In this document: one piece after another, positions 1-10,672 of the stretch
How positions within the stretch are numbered: position 1 is the stretch's first letter
How the letters are laid out: each line of letters opens with the position of its first letter
Origin: Klebsiella pneumoniae
GTDB taxonomy: Bacteria > Pseudomonadota > Gammaproteobacteria > Pseudomonadales > CAMAPQ01
Reading direction: 5' to 3'
Assembly (NCBI GenBank): GCA_945860125.1
Contig: CAMAPQ010000014.1
Location: 1 to 44,572, forward strand
Length of the DNA stretch: 44,572 nucleotides
Program-made: the position numbers and the translations under genes
The notes under the pieces: model-generated
Told to the model about the DNA's origin: nothing
Seen by the model: the letters and a program-made list of their open reading frames with translations, nothing else
Database searches by the model: none

Positions 1-2
1 AT

Positions 3-116
3 CTTCCTCCCTATAGTCCTGACTTAAATCCTATTGAGAAAAAGTGGTCTCAAGCAAAGTCTGTAAGGAGGCGAGATCGATGCGATGTGGATACTCTGTT
101 TGCCACTGGCTTTTAA
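3..116 (+). pseudogene. C-terminal fragment of IS630-family DDE transposase (cut by window edge)
   Basis: Frame 3 reads LPPYSPDLNPIEKKWSQAKSVRRRDRCDVDTLFATGF*, the characteristic IS630/Tc1 'LPPYSPDLNPIEK.W' C-terminal motif. Upstream part is outside the window, so intact versus truncated cannot be decided. Confidence 0.75.
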
Positions 117-345
117 TATGCCATTTTATAAGGTATCAGCTATATGCAATGAAATGCTCTGGCACTTTAAAAAATTACATCGTCACTGTAGTCTTGCCGA
201 AGAAAAAGCGTCCTCACTTGAGTTTTACCAAGCAGAAATTAAAAAAAATCTGCCTACTTTTGACTCATTGAGTAAAGGCGTTATGGTGGACCTGCCTACA
301 GCTTCAGAGGAAAAAGAACTCAAGCTATAGGCAGTGAAAATCTAT

Positions 346-981
346 CTACTGCTGGTTTCGAGGTTTAATTTGTACTTCAACACGTCTGTTCATTTGTTTA
401 CCCTGCTCCGTATCATTCGATGTAACAGGATAACGCTCACCATAACCCACAACATGCAAACGAGAAGCATCAAGACCCTGAGCGGTCAAATAATTTGCCA
501 CACTCCAAGCACGTCTTTCAGAAAGTTGCTGATTATAATTATCATCGCCAACACTATCAGTATGGCCAGTTACATCGACATTACTATTATTAAACTCTTT
601 CAAAACCTGACTGACAGAATTTAGCACACTATAAAATGAACCTTGAATATCGGAACTATTAGTTTGAAAGGTGAGGCTACCAGGCATATTTAAATAAATT
701 TGTTCGCCATCACGCGTTACGCTCACGCCAGTGTTTTGCAGCCTATCACGCAGTTTCTTCTCTTGATTATCCATATAAACACCCGCACCACCTGCAACAG
801 CAGCACCAATTAAAGCACCCTTGCCACGGTCATGCTTACTAGAAACAGCTGCACCTAAAATAGCACCAGTTGTTGCACCAATGGCACCTTTACTTATCTT
901 TTTTTCGCCAGTATAAGGATCGGTAACACAACCAGACATCATCAAAGAAGAACACAATACAGCGCACACTAGTCTTTTCAT
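346..981 (-). CDS. OmpA-family lipoprotein with glycine-zipper domain (YiaD-like)
   Basis: Lipobox (MSGC), glycine-rich GAIGATTGAILGAAV segment, OmpA C-terminal motif VTGHTDSVGDDNYNQQLSERRAWSVANYL...NRRVEV. Confidence 0.9.
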   Translation of the reverse strand: MKRLVCAVLCSSLMMSGCVTDPYTGEKKISKGAIGATTGAILGAAVSSKHDRGKGALIGAAVAGGAGVYMDNQEKKLRDRLQNTGVSVTRDGEQIYLNMPGSLTFQTNSSDIQGSFYSVLNSVSQVLKEFNNSNVDVTGHTDSVGDDNYNQQLSERRAWSVANYLTAQGLDASRLHVVGYGERYPVTSNDTEQGKQMNRRVEVQIKPRNQQ

Positions 982-1012
982 CTAAAGGTCTCCTAAAATA
1001 AAGCAATAAAAA

Positions 1013-1555
1013 ATGAAGGACGTTAGAATATCCACCATAGGATTAAATAAGGTTAATACCAGAATGTCAAAAAATGATTTAACTTACAAAATATCACCGC
1101 CATCGCCTTGTGTAGGTCTCTGCTCAACTACCTATGGTGATCAAATATGCAGAGGCTGCACACGATTCATGCATGAGATTATAAGCTGGAATCAATACAC
1201 GCCTGCAGAAAAAAATGCCACATGGCACAGGCTTGAGCAGTTTATTACACAAGTTTTATCAGACAAACTTATTGTTATAGACAAGGAACAACTAAAAAAT
1301 TTCCTACTCAAAAAAAATATTCGCTTTACCGAAACACTCAATGAATATAGTTTGGCATGGGAATTTATTAGATATCACACAAAAAATAGGCAGACGGCGA
1401 GTCATCTACTAGAGGCGCTTGATTACTTACTAATTATTAGTGCAGAACACCAAAAAGTTTCTGTTTCATCTTTTTTTCATACGACACAAGAAGACTTAAT
1501 TCATCTCGCTGAAGCGTATCATGCAAGGTATATCATCCCTGCAGGATACACTTAG
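1013..1555 (+). CDS. DUF1289 domain-containing protein with C-terminal extension
   Basis: SPCVGLCSTTYGDQICRGCTRF.HEI..W..Y Cys-rich motif typical of DUF1289; start may be 1064 (ATG TCA AAA). Confidence 0.7.
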   Translation: MKDVRISTIGLNKVNTRMSKNDLTYKISPPSPCVGLCSTTYGDQICRGCTRFMHEIISWNQYTPAEKNATWHRLEQFITQVLSDKLIVIDKEQLKNFLLKKNIRFTETLNEYSLAWEFIRYHTKNRQTASHLLEALDYLLIISAEHQKVSVSSFFHTTQEDLIHLAEAYHARYIIPAGYT

Positions 1556-1557
1556 CA

Positions 1558-2391
1558 TTAATAATTAACCTTATCGGCACCCTGCAAGTTTCTACCGTAA
1601 AAAATCTCTAGCATTTCTCGGCGCAAGCGCGTTCTTATATCTAATATTTGCTCAGGTGTTAGCTCATCAACGCCTAATCCAAATAAGTAATTATCAAGAT
1701 TAAACTCTTTGAGTAACATCTTTGTATGAAAAAGATTTTCTTGATAAACATTCACATCAATCATCTGATAAGCATCACGTGTATCTAAAGAAAGATAATT
1801 TTGAATAGAGTTAATTTCATGATCGATATAATGCTTTTTACCATCAATATCACGCGTAAAACCACGCACTTTATAATCAATAGTTACGATATCAGAATCA
1901 AAACAGTGAATCAGATAGTTTAGCGCTCTTAATGGAGAAATTAATCCGCATGTAGATACATCAATATCAACACGAAAAGTACTGATTCCATTATCAGGAT
2001 GGCTTTCAGGATAAGTGTGAACGGTAACGTGACTCTTATCTAAATGAGCAACAACCGTATCTGGAATGGGACCAGGCGCCTCACGCGTTTCATCTTCTCT
2101 TGGCGGTGTTTCATGCTCTGCAATCAACATTGTGACGCTTGCACCTTGAGGATCATAATCTTGGCGAGCAATATTTAAAATATTAGCACCCACAATGCGC
2201 GTCACTTCCGTCAAAATTTGGGTTAGACGCTCAGCGTTATAGAGCTCATCAATATACTCAATATACTCACGCCTATGCTGCTCTGTTTTGGCATAACAGA
2301 TATCGTAGATATTAAAGCTTAATGATTTTGTTAAATTATTAAAGCCATGCAGTCGAATTTTATCAAACTTACCAAAGAGTTTACTCTCCAC
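1558..2391 (-). CDS. speD: S-adenosylmethionine decarboxylase proenzyme
   Basis: E. coli-type SpeD motifs including [33 protein letters not shown] (pyruvoyl cleavage region). Confidence 0.93.
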   Translation of the reverse strand: MESKLFGKFDKIRLHGFNNLTKSLSFNIYDICYAKTEQHRREYIEYIDELYNAERLTQILTEVTRIVGANILNIARQDYDPQGASVTMLIAEHETPPREDETREAPGPIPDTVVAHLDKSHVTVHTYPESHPDNGISTFRVDIDVSTCGLISPLRALNYLIHCFDSDIVTIDYKVRGFTRDIDGKKHYIDHEINSIQNYLSLDTRDAYQMIDVNVYQENLFHTKMLLKEFNLDNYLFGLGVDELTPEQILDIRTRLRREMLEIFYGRNLQGADKVNY

Positions 2392-2481
2392 TCTTGCTTA
2401 ACCCTCATCATAAACGTTACCTAGGAAACGACGAATTATCCTCGTTCATATTTTCCTTAAGCCTCTAAAAGCCTAAGAAAG

Positions 2482-2907
2482 CTAAACTGAAACACCTACA
2501 ATTTCAAAGCTATGCGTCATATTGACGCCACCCTTGCCTAGCATAATAGAAGCAGAACAATATTTTTCAGCAGAAAGCTGCACAGCTCTTTCTACCTGCT
2601 TTTCATTTAATCCGTTACCAGATACTTTAAAATGCAAATGAATGGCTGTAAAAACAGCAGGAACTGCATCAGCACGCTCCGCTTTTATATCAACCACGCA
2701 ACCTTCAATTGGCTGCCGCCCCTTTCTTAACATGGATACAACATCAAATGATGAACATCCACCTAAACTAACAAGTAATAGTTCCATGGGACGAAATCCT
2801 GCGTCCTGCCCGCCATGATCTGGAGGGCCATCCATAATCACCTGATGACCAGAGGAGGAAACACCCTTAAACTGAGTCTCTTGCAACCACTCAACTTTAA
2901 CTTCCAT
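2482..2907 (-). CDS. OsmC family protein
   Basis: PMELLLVSLGGCSSFDVVSMLRK...EKYCSASIML, OsmC/Ohr-type Cys motifs. Confidence 0.88.
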   Translation of the reverse strand: MEVKVEWLQETQFKGVSSSGHQVIMDGPPDHGGQDAGFRPMELLLVSLGGCSSFDVVSMLRKGRQPIEGCVVDIKAERADAVPAVFTAIHLHFKVSGNGLNEKQVERAVQLSAEKYCSASIMLGKGGVNMTHSFEIVGVSV

Positions 2908-3239
2908 CTAAATTTCACCTCCCCAATTGATAACGTTCTAAGTGCCTACCTAAGGGCTGCGAAGCGTATCAAACTTTTATCAAAAAATCGATACTATTGC
3001 CACCTGCCGCCATAAGCAAATTTCTTTTGAATTTTATTGGCACTTTTTGTACTAAAGAGGATAAACAATAACTTTTTATCATTACAGTTTGTTGAGGGCT
3101 ACAATGTAACGCACTGTGTCACGTAAAGCTGCAAGAAAATCAGCTAGACTAAAGCCTTCACCAAAAACATATTCTGACTCACTCGTTTTTGCTTGAGTTG
3201 CTAGAATAATTACAAATGCATTATTTAGGTAATATTTAC

Positions 3240-3878
3240 ATGAGCATAATCAAAAAAGCACCCAGCATAGACCCCATTATTGAGCAGTTTTTAAGCCAAT
3301 GTCACAGAAAAAAATACCCTGCTAAAAGCACAGTGATTCACGCAGGCGACCCTTCAACTGTATTGTATTATCTCGTTAAGGGCTCTGTTACCGTTTTAAT
3401 TGAAGATGAAGAAGGTCGAGAAATGATCATTGCCTACATTAATGAAGGCGAATTTTTCGGCGAAATGGGTTTGTTTGATGCGGAAGCCTGTCGAAGTGCC
3501 TGGATTAAAACAAAAACAGAGTGTGAAATTGCTGAAATTAGTTATGAGCGCTTCTTAATTATTACGAAAGACACCCCTGCCATACTATTTTCTTTAACCG
3601 TTCAGTTAGCCAAAAGACTACGCGCAACGACATCTAAAGTGGGCAATCTCGCTTTTCTAGATGTAACGGGGAGAATCGCACATACGCTGCTACAGCTGTG
3701 CAAAGAACCAGATGCAATGACACATCCAGATGGCATGCAGATAAGGGTAACACGTCAAGATATCGGTAAAATTATTGGCTGCTCACGAGAAATGGCAGGT
3801 AGAGTGCTAAAAACCCTCGAAGAACAAGGTTTGATTAACGTGAAAGGCAAAACAATTGTCGTGTACGGTACCCGCTAG
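3240..3878 (+). CDS. crp: cAMP-receptor-protein / Vfr-type transcriptional regulator
   Basis: Cyclic-nucleotide-binding domain ([11 protein letters not shown]....[16 protein letters not shown]) and HTH ([29 protein letters not shown]). Start chosen at the ATG at 3240 rather than the ORF-track start at 3216. Confidence 0.93.
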   Translation: MSIIKKAPSIDPIIEQFLSQCHRKKYPAKSTVIHAGDPSTVLYYLVKGSVTVLIEDEEGREMIIAYINEGEFFGEMGLFDAEACRSAWIKTKTECEIAEISYERFLIITKDTPAILFSLTVQLAKRLRATTSKVGNLAFLDVTGRIAHTLLQLCKEPDAMTHPDGMQIRVTRQDIGKIIGCSREMAGRVLKTLEEQGLINVKGKTIVVYGTR

Positions 3879-3911
3879 ATGAAGAGAACATATCGTCTCC
3901 TCATCTAGCGG
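3872..3911 (+). other. Perfect 11-bp stem-loop overlapping the crp stop codon (terminator-like)
   Basis: CCGCTAGATGA...TCATCTAGCGG inverted repeat with inner AGAGA/TCTCC near-pairing; crp TAG lies in the left arm; no U-run follows. Confidence 0.6.
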
Positions 3912-3956
3912 ATTAGGATTTAAATGCCTATTATTTAATAGCCTGTGTTTAATAGC

Positions 3957-5042
3957 CTACCCTTTGGTTAGCAACTCACGTAGATCAATAATTCCAGCAT
4001 TGGCGCGCGAAATATAATTCGCCATAACTAAAGAATGGTTTGCAAGCATGCCCATGCCGCTACCATTTAAGATAATAGGGCTCCATACTGTTTGCTGAGT
4101 CGCTTCAAGCTCTCTCATAATTTGTTTTAAGCTTACGAGTGCATTGCGTTTTTCTAGCACATCATGAAAATCAATCTCTACGGCCCGAAGTAACTGCAAT
4201 AAAGCCCAGGCACTGCCACGCGCTTCATAAAATACATCATCGACCTCAAGCCATGCCGTTTGCATTTCTAATTCTGGGGCTTTATAAGTTGAGCTTTTTG
4301 CATTGCTATCGCCTGCTAAGTCAACATTATGAGAAACGCGCCCCACACTTGAACTTAAGCGCTGAGAAAGACTACCCATTCTTGTTTCAACATCCTGTAA
4401 CCAGTTGCGTAAATTATCAGCACGCGCATAAAATTGCGCATCTTGATCATTGGTATCTGTTAATCGATTTAAATAATGATCTAACGCCTTAATGCCACGA
4501 CGATACTCCCCTTCACTATCCGGCAACCAAAAGCTCTCACTATCAAAATGAAATAATGGCTCGGCTACAATTAAATCAACATCTTCTGTCGATTGAGATT
4601 GTGAACGACTTAAATCTTTTCTTAAGGCACGCCCTAAATCGCGCACTTGCACTAACGCACCAAACTCCCAAGCACGCATATTATCCATCCAAATTCCGGG
4701 CAAAAAAACATCATTACTTAAATAGCCGCCGGGCTTACTTAATAAAGTCTCCATGATATTAATCAACGTACTTGTCGTGGCATAACCCACAACCATTTTT
4801 TGATTTTTTTCCTGCAAACGTGCAGTTACTTTATCCTGCACATTAAATAGGTCAGGCTCACCGCTCCACTTAATCGCTAAAACAAGAATAATAATGATAT
4901 AAGTGACCAACAAAGCAACAGTAACCTGCATCATCAAATGAGATGCCTTCAGCTTGTCCATATATCCTTTAATCATTACTTTCATAAAAACTCCTATATG
5001 TCTTATGCTTTGGGCTAAATTTAAAAAGATGAGGATCATCAC
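3957..5042 (-). CDS. DUF2333 family membrane protein
   Basis: N-terminal TM segment and conserved body (PGGYLSNDVFLPGIWMDNMRAWEFGALVQVRDLGRALRKDLSRSQSQS). Start may be internal (Met at about 4985). Confidence 0.75.
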   Translation of the reverse strand: MMILIFLNLAQSIRHIGVFMKVMIKGYMDKLKASHLMMQVTVALLVTYIIIILVLAIKWSGEPDLFNVQDKVTARLQEKNQKMVVGYATTSTLINIMETLLSKPGGYLSNDVFLPGIWMDNMRAWEFGALVQVRDLGRALRKDLSRSQSQSTEDVDLIVAEPLFHFDSESFWLPDSEGEYRRGIKALDHYLNRLTDTNDQDAQFYARADNLRNWLQDVETRMGSLSQRLSSSVGRVSHNVDLAGDSNAKSSTYKAPELEMQTAWLEVDDVFYEARGSAWALLQLLRAVEIDFHDVLEKRNALVSLKQIMRELEATQQTVWSPIILNGSGMGMLANHSLVMANYISRANAGIIDLRELLTKG

Positions 5043-5165
5043 AACATCTCATCAAACAGTAATTTGGTACTATACACTATCAATAAATGAATTTTATTAG
5101 ATTGAGATAGTCTCATTAAAGTAGGTACAGTTAATAATTGTAAGCCCCCTTGGGAGAGCAAAAGA

Positions 5166-7172
5166 ATGCTATTTAAACATTTAACACTCAGCATTTTTAG
5201 TCAGCATTCACACGCTACTAGACAATACCTAAAAGTAATGAGCATCATCACTTTTTTTGCATTCTGCATGCTTTCAATAACTCAATTTGCTATTGCAGAG
5301 AATCTAAATCCCTTTAGCGATAAAAATACACAAGAAGCGGTATCTCAAACTGAAGAAACAAACAACAATCAATTCCCTGCGTCAAATCAAACAGAATTTT
5401 TAACCGTTCACAACGCCTTTCAAAGCCATTTTTCAATTGATAAAGATAAGCAACAAATTTATATCAACTGGGATATCGCCGAAGGCTACTATCTTTATAA
5501 AAAACGCTTTAAATTTTCTACCGACCAAAGCGATACTGTAACGCTCCTTGAGCCTATCTACTCACCTGAACCAACAATTAAAGATGACGCCTATTTTGGT
5601 AAAACAGAGGTTTTCAAACATACCTTAAGCGTTACCTTGCCTTTTAAAGCAAACAAAGACGGCACATTTAACCTAACCACTACTTTTCAAGGTTGTGCAG
5701 AAAAAGGACTATGCTATCCACCCACGAAAATTATCCAAGTATTTGAAGTAAAAACTGATGAAACACAGCAAGCTGCCACCTCAGAAAATACCTCTATAAA
5801 AGCTGAAATAAAGAGCAATGTAAAACCAAAGCCTACACAGGCGCCCATCGCGCAAGCAAACAGCGCACAAGGGATTGCAGCTCAACTTGAAGAATCTAAT
5901 TTATTTGCGCGTCTATTACTTACCCTTATCTTAGGTATTGGCCTTACCTTTACACCTTGTGTTCTGCCTATGATTCCTATTCTATCTAGCATTATTGCAG
6001 GACAAAACCAAGCATCACAAAGCCGCACAAAGTCAACGAAAAAAGGCTTTGCTTTGTCCATGAGCTATGTTTTAGGCATGTCTCTGGCTTTTGCTTTATC
6101 CGGCGTTATTGTTGCGTATACCGGCGCTAAAATTCAGCTTTTTTTCCAAAACCCTGTTGTTTTAAGCGGCTTTGCTTTGATTTTTGTGCTGCTCTCTCTT
6201 TCTATGTTTGGATTTTATGAAATTCAGCTACCTCGTGCGTTACAAGATCGCCTATCAACACTTAATCAGAAGCAGCAAGGTGGCACTTACCTCGGCGTTT
6301 TTATGATGGGTATTTTATCTGCACTTGTTGTATCACCCTGCGTTTCAGCCCCACTAGCCGGCATTTTGTTGCTAATTGCAAAAGAAGGGAATTTATTACA
6401 AGGCGGTTTATCGTTATTTTCATTGGGATTTGGTATGGGGTTACCACTGCTTGTCATTGGTACAACAGGCGCGAATATCATGCCTAAAGCGGGTGGTTGG
6501 ATGGATGCCGTAAAAGGCACTTTTGGTGTTTTATTACTTGCGATTGGCGCATGGCTTATACGCTCTGTTCTGCCAGATGAAGTAATGATGTTTATTTGGG
6601 CAGCTCTTTTAATTATGCCCTCTATTTATATGGGTCTTTTTGAAACACCACACACACCATGGCAAAAATTTTGGAAAGGCTTCTCAATCTTATTATTTAC
6701 ATACGGCCTTATGATTCTAATTGGTTTAGGCATGGGACAAACCAACCCACTCCAACCTATCAAAATAACACCCGTCACCTCTGGCACACTACAAACACAA
6801 AACATGCCTTCTTCGGGGCTCAGCTTTAATAAAGTTCGTACGTTAGCTGAATTACATGCAGAGATTAATAAGGCTAAGACACTAAAAAAACCGATTATGG
6901 TAGATTTTTACGCTGATTGGTGCATCGCCTGCATTGAAATGGAGCATCAAGTTTTTAGTCAAAATGAGGTGATTCAAAAACTTCAACCTTACTACTTAAT
7001 TCAAGTTGATATTACTGATAATAATGAAGCAGATGCATTGCTTGATGAATTTAAACTCATTGGCCCACCAGCTATTCTTTTCTGGAATGCACAAGGCGAA
7101 GCCTTGACAGAAGCCACTATTTTAGGCTCAATGGATAAAAGCGCATTTTTATCACATCTTTCTCATTTGTAA
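5166..7172 (+). CDS. dsbD: Thiol:disulfide interchange protein DsbD
   Basis: N-terminal DsbD-alpha domain with GCAEKGLCYPP, multi-TM CcdA-like domain with FTPCVLPM and SPCVSAPLAG, C-terminal thioredoxin-like YADWCIACIEME. Confidence 0.93.
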   Translation: MLFKHLTLSIFSQHSHATRQYLKVMSIITFFAFCMLSITQFAIAENLNPFSDKNTQEAVSQTEETNNNQFPASNQTEFLTVHNAFQSHFSIDKDKQQIYINWDIAEGYYLYKKRFKFSTDQSDTVTLLEPIYSPEPTIKDDAYFGKTEVFKHTLSVTLPFKANKDGTFNLTTTFQGCAEKGLCYPPTKIIQVFEVKTDETQQAATSENTSIKAEIKSNVKPKPTQAPIAQANSAQGIAAQLEESNLFARLLLTLILGIGLTFTPCVLPMIPILSSIIAGQNQASQSRTKSTKKGFALSMSYVLGMSLAFALSGVIVAYTGAKIQLFFQNPVVLSGFALIFVLLSLSMFGFYEIQLPRALQDRLSTLNQKQQGGTYLGVFMMGILSALVVSPCVSAPLAGILLLIAKEGNLLQGGLSLFSLGFGMGLPLLVIGTTGANIMPKAGGWMDAVKGTFGVLLLAIGAWLIRSVLPDEVMMFIWAALLIMPSIYMGLFETPHTPWQKFWKGFSILLFTYGLMILIGLGMGQTNPLQPIKITPVTSGTLQTQNMPSSGLSFNKVRTLAELHAEINKAKTLKKPIMVDFYADWCIACIEMEHQVFSQNEVIQKLQPYYLIQVDITDNNEADALLDEFKLIGPPAILFWNAQGEALTEATILGSMDKSAFLSHLSHL

Positions 7173-7238
7173 TAATAAGCAAGCGAAAAAACAGATAACA
7201 ATCTAACCTTAATAAAGCGCTCATAAGAGGTTTTAGAT

Positions 7239-7880
7239 ATGACACCAAGACACCCAAAAGAAAGCATGCTCATTTGTTCGCTTACTCTGGGCAGTATTAT
7301 TTTTCTTAACCCTTTCACGTCCTTAAAAGCTGAGATTTATAAAAGCATAGGGCCGGATGGCAATCCTATATATACCGATCAACAGACTAAAAACAATACA
7401 GAAATCAAGCTTAACTCACTGCAAACACTTAAAGTAGAAAAAAGCAAAAACACACCCTCTGCTGTCTCTTCAAACGTAAACGCCAAACAAGATGATGCCA
7501 TTGCTAACTACTATAAAGCGCTAAGCATTACCTTCCCACAAAATGATACGGTCTTTACGCAAGAAACAAGCAGCATTACTTTTGTTGTCACTTTAAAGCC
7601 TAATTTAATGGGACAACATTACTTACAACTTACAAGCGGCGGGAAAGTAGTTGCAGGCCCTCAAGGCTCACTGAGCTTGAAAGTAGGTGGTTTAAATCGT
7701 GGCACACATACCTTTACACCACAAATTACCACAGAGACAGGGCGCGTACTTTTTTCAGGCAAAGGTTTGACCATACATGTTAAACAACACTCCCCTCTGC
7801 ACCCAAATAATGCTAACGCCCCAAAAAGTGCACCGAATGTAACACCCCCCCGCCTCCGCTCCCAGCCGCTAAAGTCTTAA
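7239..7880 (+). CDS. DUF4124 domain-containing secreted protein
   Basis: Signal peptide followed by AEIYKSIGPDGNPIYTDQ, the DUF4124 motif. Confidence 0.8.
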   Translation: MTPRHPKESMLICSLTLGSIIFLNPFTSLKAEIYKSIGPDGNPIYTDQQTKNNTEIKLNSLQTLKVEKSKNTPSAVSSNVNAKQDDAIANYYKALSITFPQNDTVFTQETSSITFVVTLKPNLMGQHYLQLTSGGKVVAGPQGSLSLKVGGLNRGTHTFTPQITTETGRVLFSGKGLTIHVKQHSPLHPNNANAPKSAPNVTPPRLRSQPLKS

Positions 7881-8007
7881 TATACCCTTCGCCATTGAAA
7901 ACACGGCATTGTTGGCAGCACTCATTCACCCCAATCACATAGTTTGTCTATGCTCATGGGGTTCTCTTGCTTGCCGCCTCGCCGTGGTTCCAGTGGCTTT
8001 GGGTATA
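7881..8007. repeat. ~127-bp imperfect palindromic element with TATACCC/GGGTATA ends
   Basis: Left arm TATACCC..CGCCATTGAAAACACGGC..GTTGGCAGCA...CACCCCAAT..CATAG and right arm complementary (CTATG..CATGGGGTTCT...TTGCCGCCTCGCCGTGGTTCCAGTGGCTTTGGGTATA). Confidence 0.75.
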
Positions 8008-8105
8008 GTCGCAATAGAGAAGGCACTCCTCAAATATTAGGGAGATCATTAAATGCATTCGCAAGGGGTATGTTTCTTGCTAAGCTTGCATTTTGCCCCT
8101 TAAGG

Positions 8106-9218
8106 ATGAACCAACAAGCTATGAATGCCCCTCTCAATGATCAATTTATTAAACTAATGATTGATAACCTCACCACAGCTGTGATACTCGTTGATCACAC
8201 ACTTAAAATAGAATACTTAAATGGCTCAACAGAGAACACATTTGCTATTAGCAAAAGTAAATTATTAGATCACCCCATTGAACTATTATTGAAAAATGAT
8301 CAAGAAACACTAACCATTCTCAGAAACGCCCTATTATCAGGGCATCCGTACACTAAAAGAGAAGTGTGTCTTTCTCTCCCCTCTCGTGTAAGTAAATGGG
8401 TTGATTTAAGCATCACGCCTCTTTTTTTAACAACGAAAGAAACCAAGCTGCTTGTTGAAATTCATAGTATTGAACGCATCATGAGAATCAGCCGCGACGA
8501 ATCACTATTTAGTACGCATCAAACAACTAAAGCACTCATTAAAGGTATGGCGCATGAAATTAAAAATCCACTCGGTGGGATTCGGGGTGCTGCACAGTTA
8601 CTCTCTAAAGAGTTAGAACAATCATCGCTAACCGAATTTACCGACGTCATTATTCGTGAAACAGATCGACTTAAAAATCTCGTTGATAAAATGTTAGGTC
8701 CAAGACATGTTCCCCATTTTCAATCTATTAATATACATCGTGTTATTGAGCATGCTTTAAATCTCATTGAAATTGAACAAAAACACTCATCAACACCAGC
8801 TATTAAATTTAATCGTGACTATGATGCAAGTTTGCCGGAAATTAATGCTGATTTTGAACAGCTTATTCAAGCAATTTTAAATATCTTAAAAAATGCTTGC
8901 GAAGCTTTAAATGAAAATAATATTTCATTGCCTAATATTCAGGTTAAAACACGAATTCTAAGGCAGTATACGATTAACAATAAAAAACATCGTTTAATCG
9001 TTCGTATCGACGTTATTGATAATGGCCCTGGCGTTCCGGAGGCACTTATCGAAAATATTTTTTATCCCATGATTAGTGGCAGACCAAATGGCACGGGATT
9101 AGGTCTTTCTATTTCACAAACGATTATTCAACAACATCAAGGAATTATAGAATGCAACAGCCAGCTAGGGCATACGCAATTCAGCATCTTATTACCTTTG
9201 GAGCGACATCATGACTAA
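8106..9218 (+). CDS. glnL: Nitrogen regulation sensor histidine kinase NtrB
   Basis: PAS domain, H-box GMAHEIKNPLGGIRGAAQLL, HATPase DNGPGVP...GTGLGLSISQTII. Start placed at 8106 (MNQQAMNAPLNDQFIKLMIDNL) because the ORF-track start at 7944 is inside a palindromic repeat. Confidence 0.92.
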   Translation: MNQQAMNAPLNDQFIKLMIDNLTTAVILVDHTLKIEYLNGSTENTFAISKSKLLDHPIELLLKNDQETLTILRNALLSGHPYTKREVCLSLPSRVSKWVDLSITPLFLTTKETKLLVEIHSIERIMRISRDESLFSTHQTTKALIKGMAHEIKNPLGGIRGAAQLLSKELEQSSLTEFTDVIIRETDRLKNLVDKMLGPRHVPHFQSINIHRVIEHALNLIEIEQKHSSTPAIKFNRDYDASLPEINADFEQLIQAILNILKNACEALNENNISLPNIQVKTRILRQYTINNKKHRLIVRIDVIDNGPGVPEALIENIFYPMISGRPNGTGLGLSISQTIIQQHQGIIECNSQLGHTQFSILLPLERHHD

Positions 9219-10659
9219 AGAAAATTCAGCTTGGATTATTGATGATGACCAATCGATTCGATGGGTGCTTGAAAAAGCTTTGCAGCGCGCCTTAATTAAA
9301 ACAGAAAGTTATGCTGAAGCTGAGAGCCCGCTAAGAAATTTACGCTTTAGGGAGCCTGAAGTTATTATCACCGATATACGCATGCCAGGAATGGACGGCC
9401 TTGCCTTTCTTGATAAGCTTAAGCAACGACACCCTCATATTCCCGTAATTATCATGACAGCACATTCAGATCTTGATAGCGCCGTTTCCTCCTATCAAGG
9501 GGGTGCTTTTGAATATTTGCCTAAACCTTTTGATATTGATGATGCCGTCAATCTTATTCACAGAGCAATTCAACGACATCAACAACAAAATACCAAGCAA
9601 TTTACACCATCACCTCAAGCGGGTGCACCTGAAATAATTGGCGAAGCGCCGTCAATGCAAGAGGTCTTTCGTGCGATTGGTAGACTTGCTCAATCAAACA
9701 TTACTGTCCTTATTAACGGACAGTCTGGCACAGGAAAAGAGCTGGTAGCCCGAGCGTTACATAAGCACAGCCCAAGAGCAACCAATGCTTTTATTGCCCT
9801 AAATATGGCAGCCATTCCCAAAGACTTAATTGAGTCAGAATTATTTGGCCATGAAAAAGGGGCTTTTACCGGCGCACATTTTTTCAGACAAGGTCGCTTT
9901 GAACAAGCACATCAAGGCACTTTATTTCTTGATGAAATTGGTGACATGCCTTTGGAAGCACAAACAAGATTACTGCGCGTTTTACAAGAAGGAGAATTTT
10001 ATCGCGTTGGCGGCCAAACACCGATTAAAGTTGATGTGCGATTTATTGCTGCCACACATCAAAACTTAGAAAAATTAGTTCAGCTAGGGACTTTTAGAGA
10101 AGATTTATTTCATCGTTTAAATGTTATTCGTATTCATTTACCTACACTGAACGAAAGACGGCAAGACATCATTAAACTTGCAAAATTTTTTCTGGTTAAA
10201 GCAGCACAAGAATTACGAACCACCGCTAAAACACTCAGTGCAGAGGCTGAAAAATTTTTAATGTATGCTGACTGGAAAGGTAACGTACGACAACTTGAAA
10301 ATACATGTCGCTGGCTTACCGTTATGGCCGCAGGTCATGAAATATTAGCAAGCGATATGCCGTCTGAATTACGCAACCAATCTTACTCAAACGACGGACA
10401 AAATTTCAGCTGGGATCAATCATTAAAACAATGGGCCATGAGTGCCTTAATGCAAAATCAAAGTAATATTTTGCATGCTGCTGTACCCATGTTTGAAAAA
10501 ACACTGATCGAAGTTGCCCTTAATTTCACAGGCGGAAAAAGAAGAGATGCCGCTGAACTTTTAGGATGGGGGCGCAACACACTCACCCGAAAAATGAAAG
10601 AACTCAATATGCATCCCGACTTTTTAGACTCAGAAGAAGAAACGTTGGATATGAATTAG
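9211..10659 (+). CDS. glnG: Nitrogen regulation response regulator NtrC (sigma54 activator)
   Basis: Receiver (DDDQSIRWVLEKAL, ITDIRMPGMDG), AAA+ sigma54 motif ESELFGHEKGAFTGA, C-terminal Fis-type HTH. Confidence 0.95.
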   Translation: MTKENSAWIIDDDQSIRWVLEKALQRALIKTESYAEAESPLRNLRFREPEVIITDIRMPGMDGLAFLDKLKQRHPHIPVIIMTAHSDLDSAVSSYQGGAFEYLPKPFDIDDAVNLIHRAIQRHQQQNTKQFTPSPQAGAPEIIGEAPSMQEVFRAIGRLAQSNITVLINGQSGTGKELVARALHKHSPRATNAFIALNMAAIPKDLIESELFGHEKGAFTGAHFFRQGRFEQAHQGTLFLDEIGDMPLEAQTRLLRVLQEGEFYRVGGQTPIKVDVRFIAATHQNLEKLVQLGTFREDLFHRLNVIRIHLPTLNERRQDIIKLAKFFLVKAAQELRTTAKTLSAEAEKFLMYADWKGNVRQLENTCRWLTVMAAGHEILASDMPSELRNQSYSNDGQNFSWDQSLKQWAMSALMQNQSNILHAAVPMFEKTLIEVALNFTGGKRRDAAELLGWGRNTLTRKMKELNMHPDFLDSEEETLDMN

Positions 10660-10672
10660 CTGTAGGCGTGCT

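Noticed and set aside
44-330. ORFs of 75 and 81 aa next to the IS630 fragment
   Set aside because: No recognisable family; overlap the transposase fragment in other frames, with no support for expression.
3925-3957. Duplicated TTTAATAGCCT near 3937-3957
   Set aside because: Short AT-rich duplication; no evidence of function.
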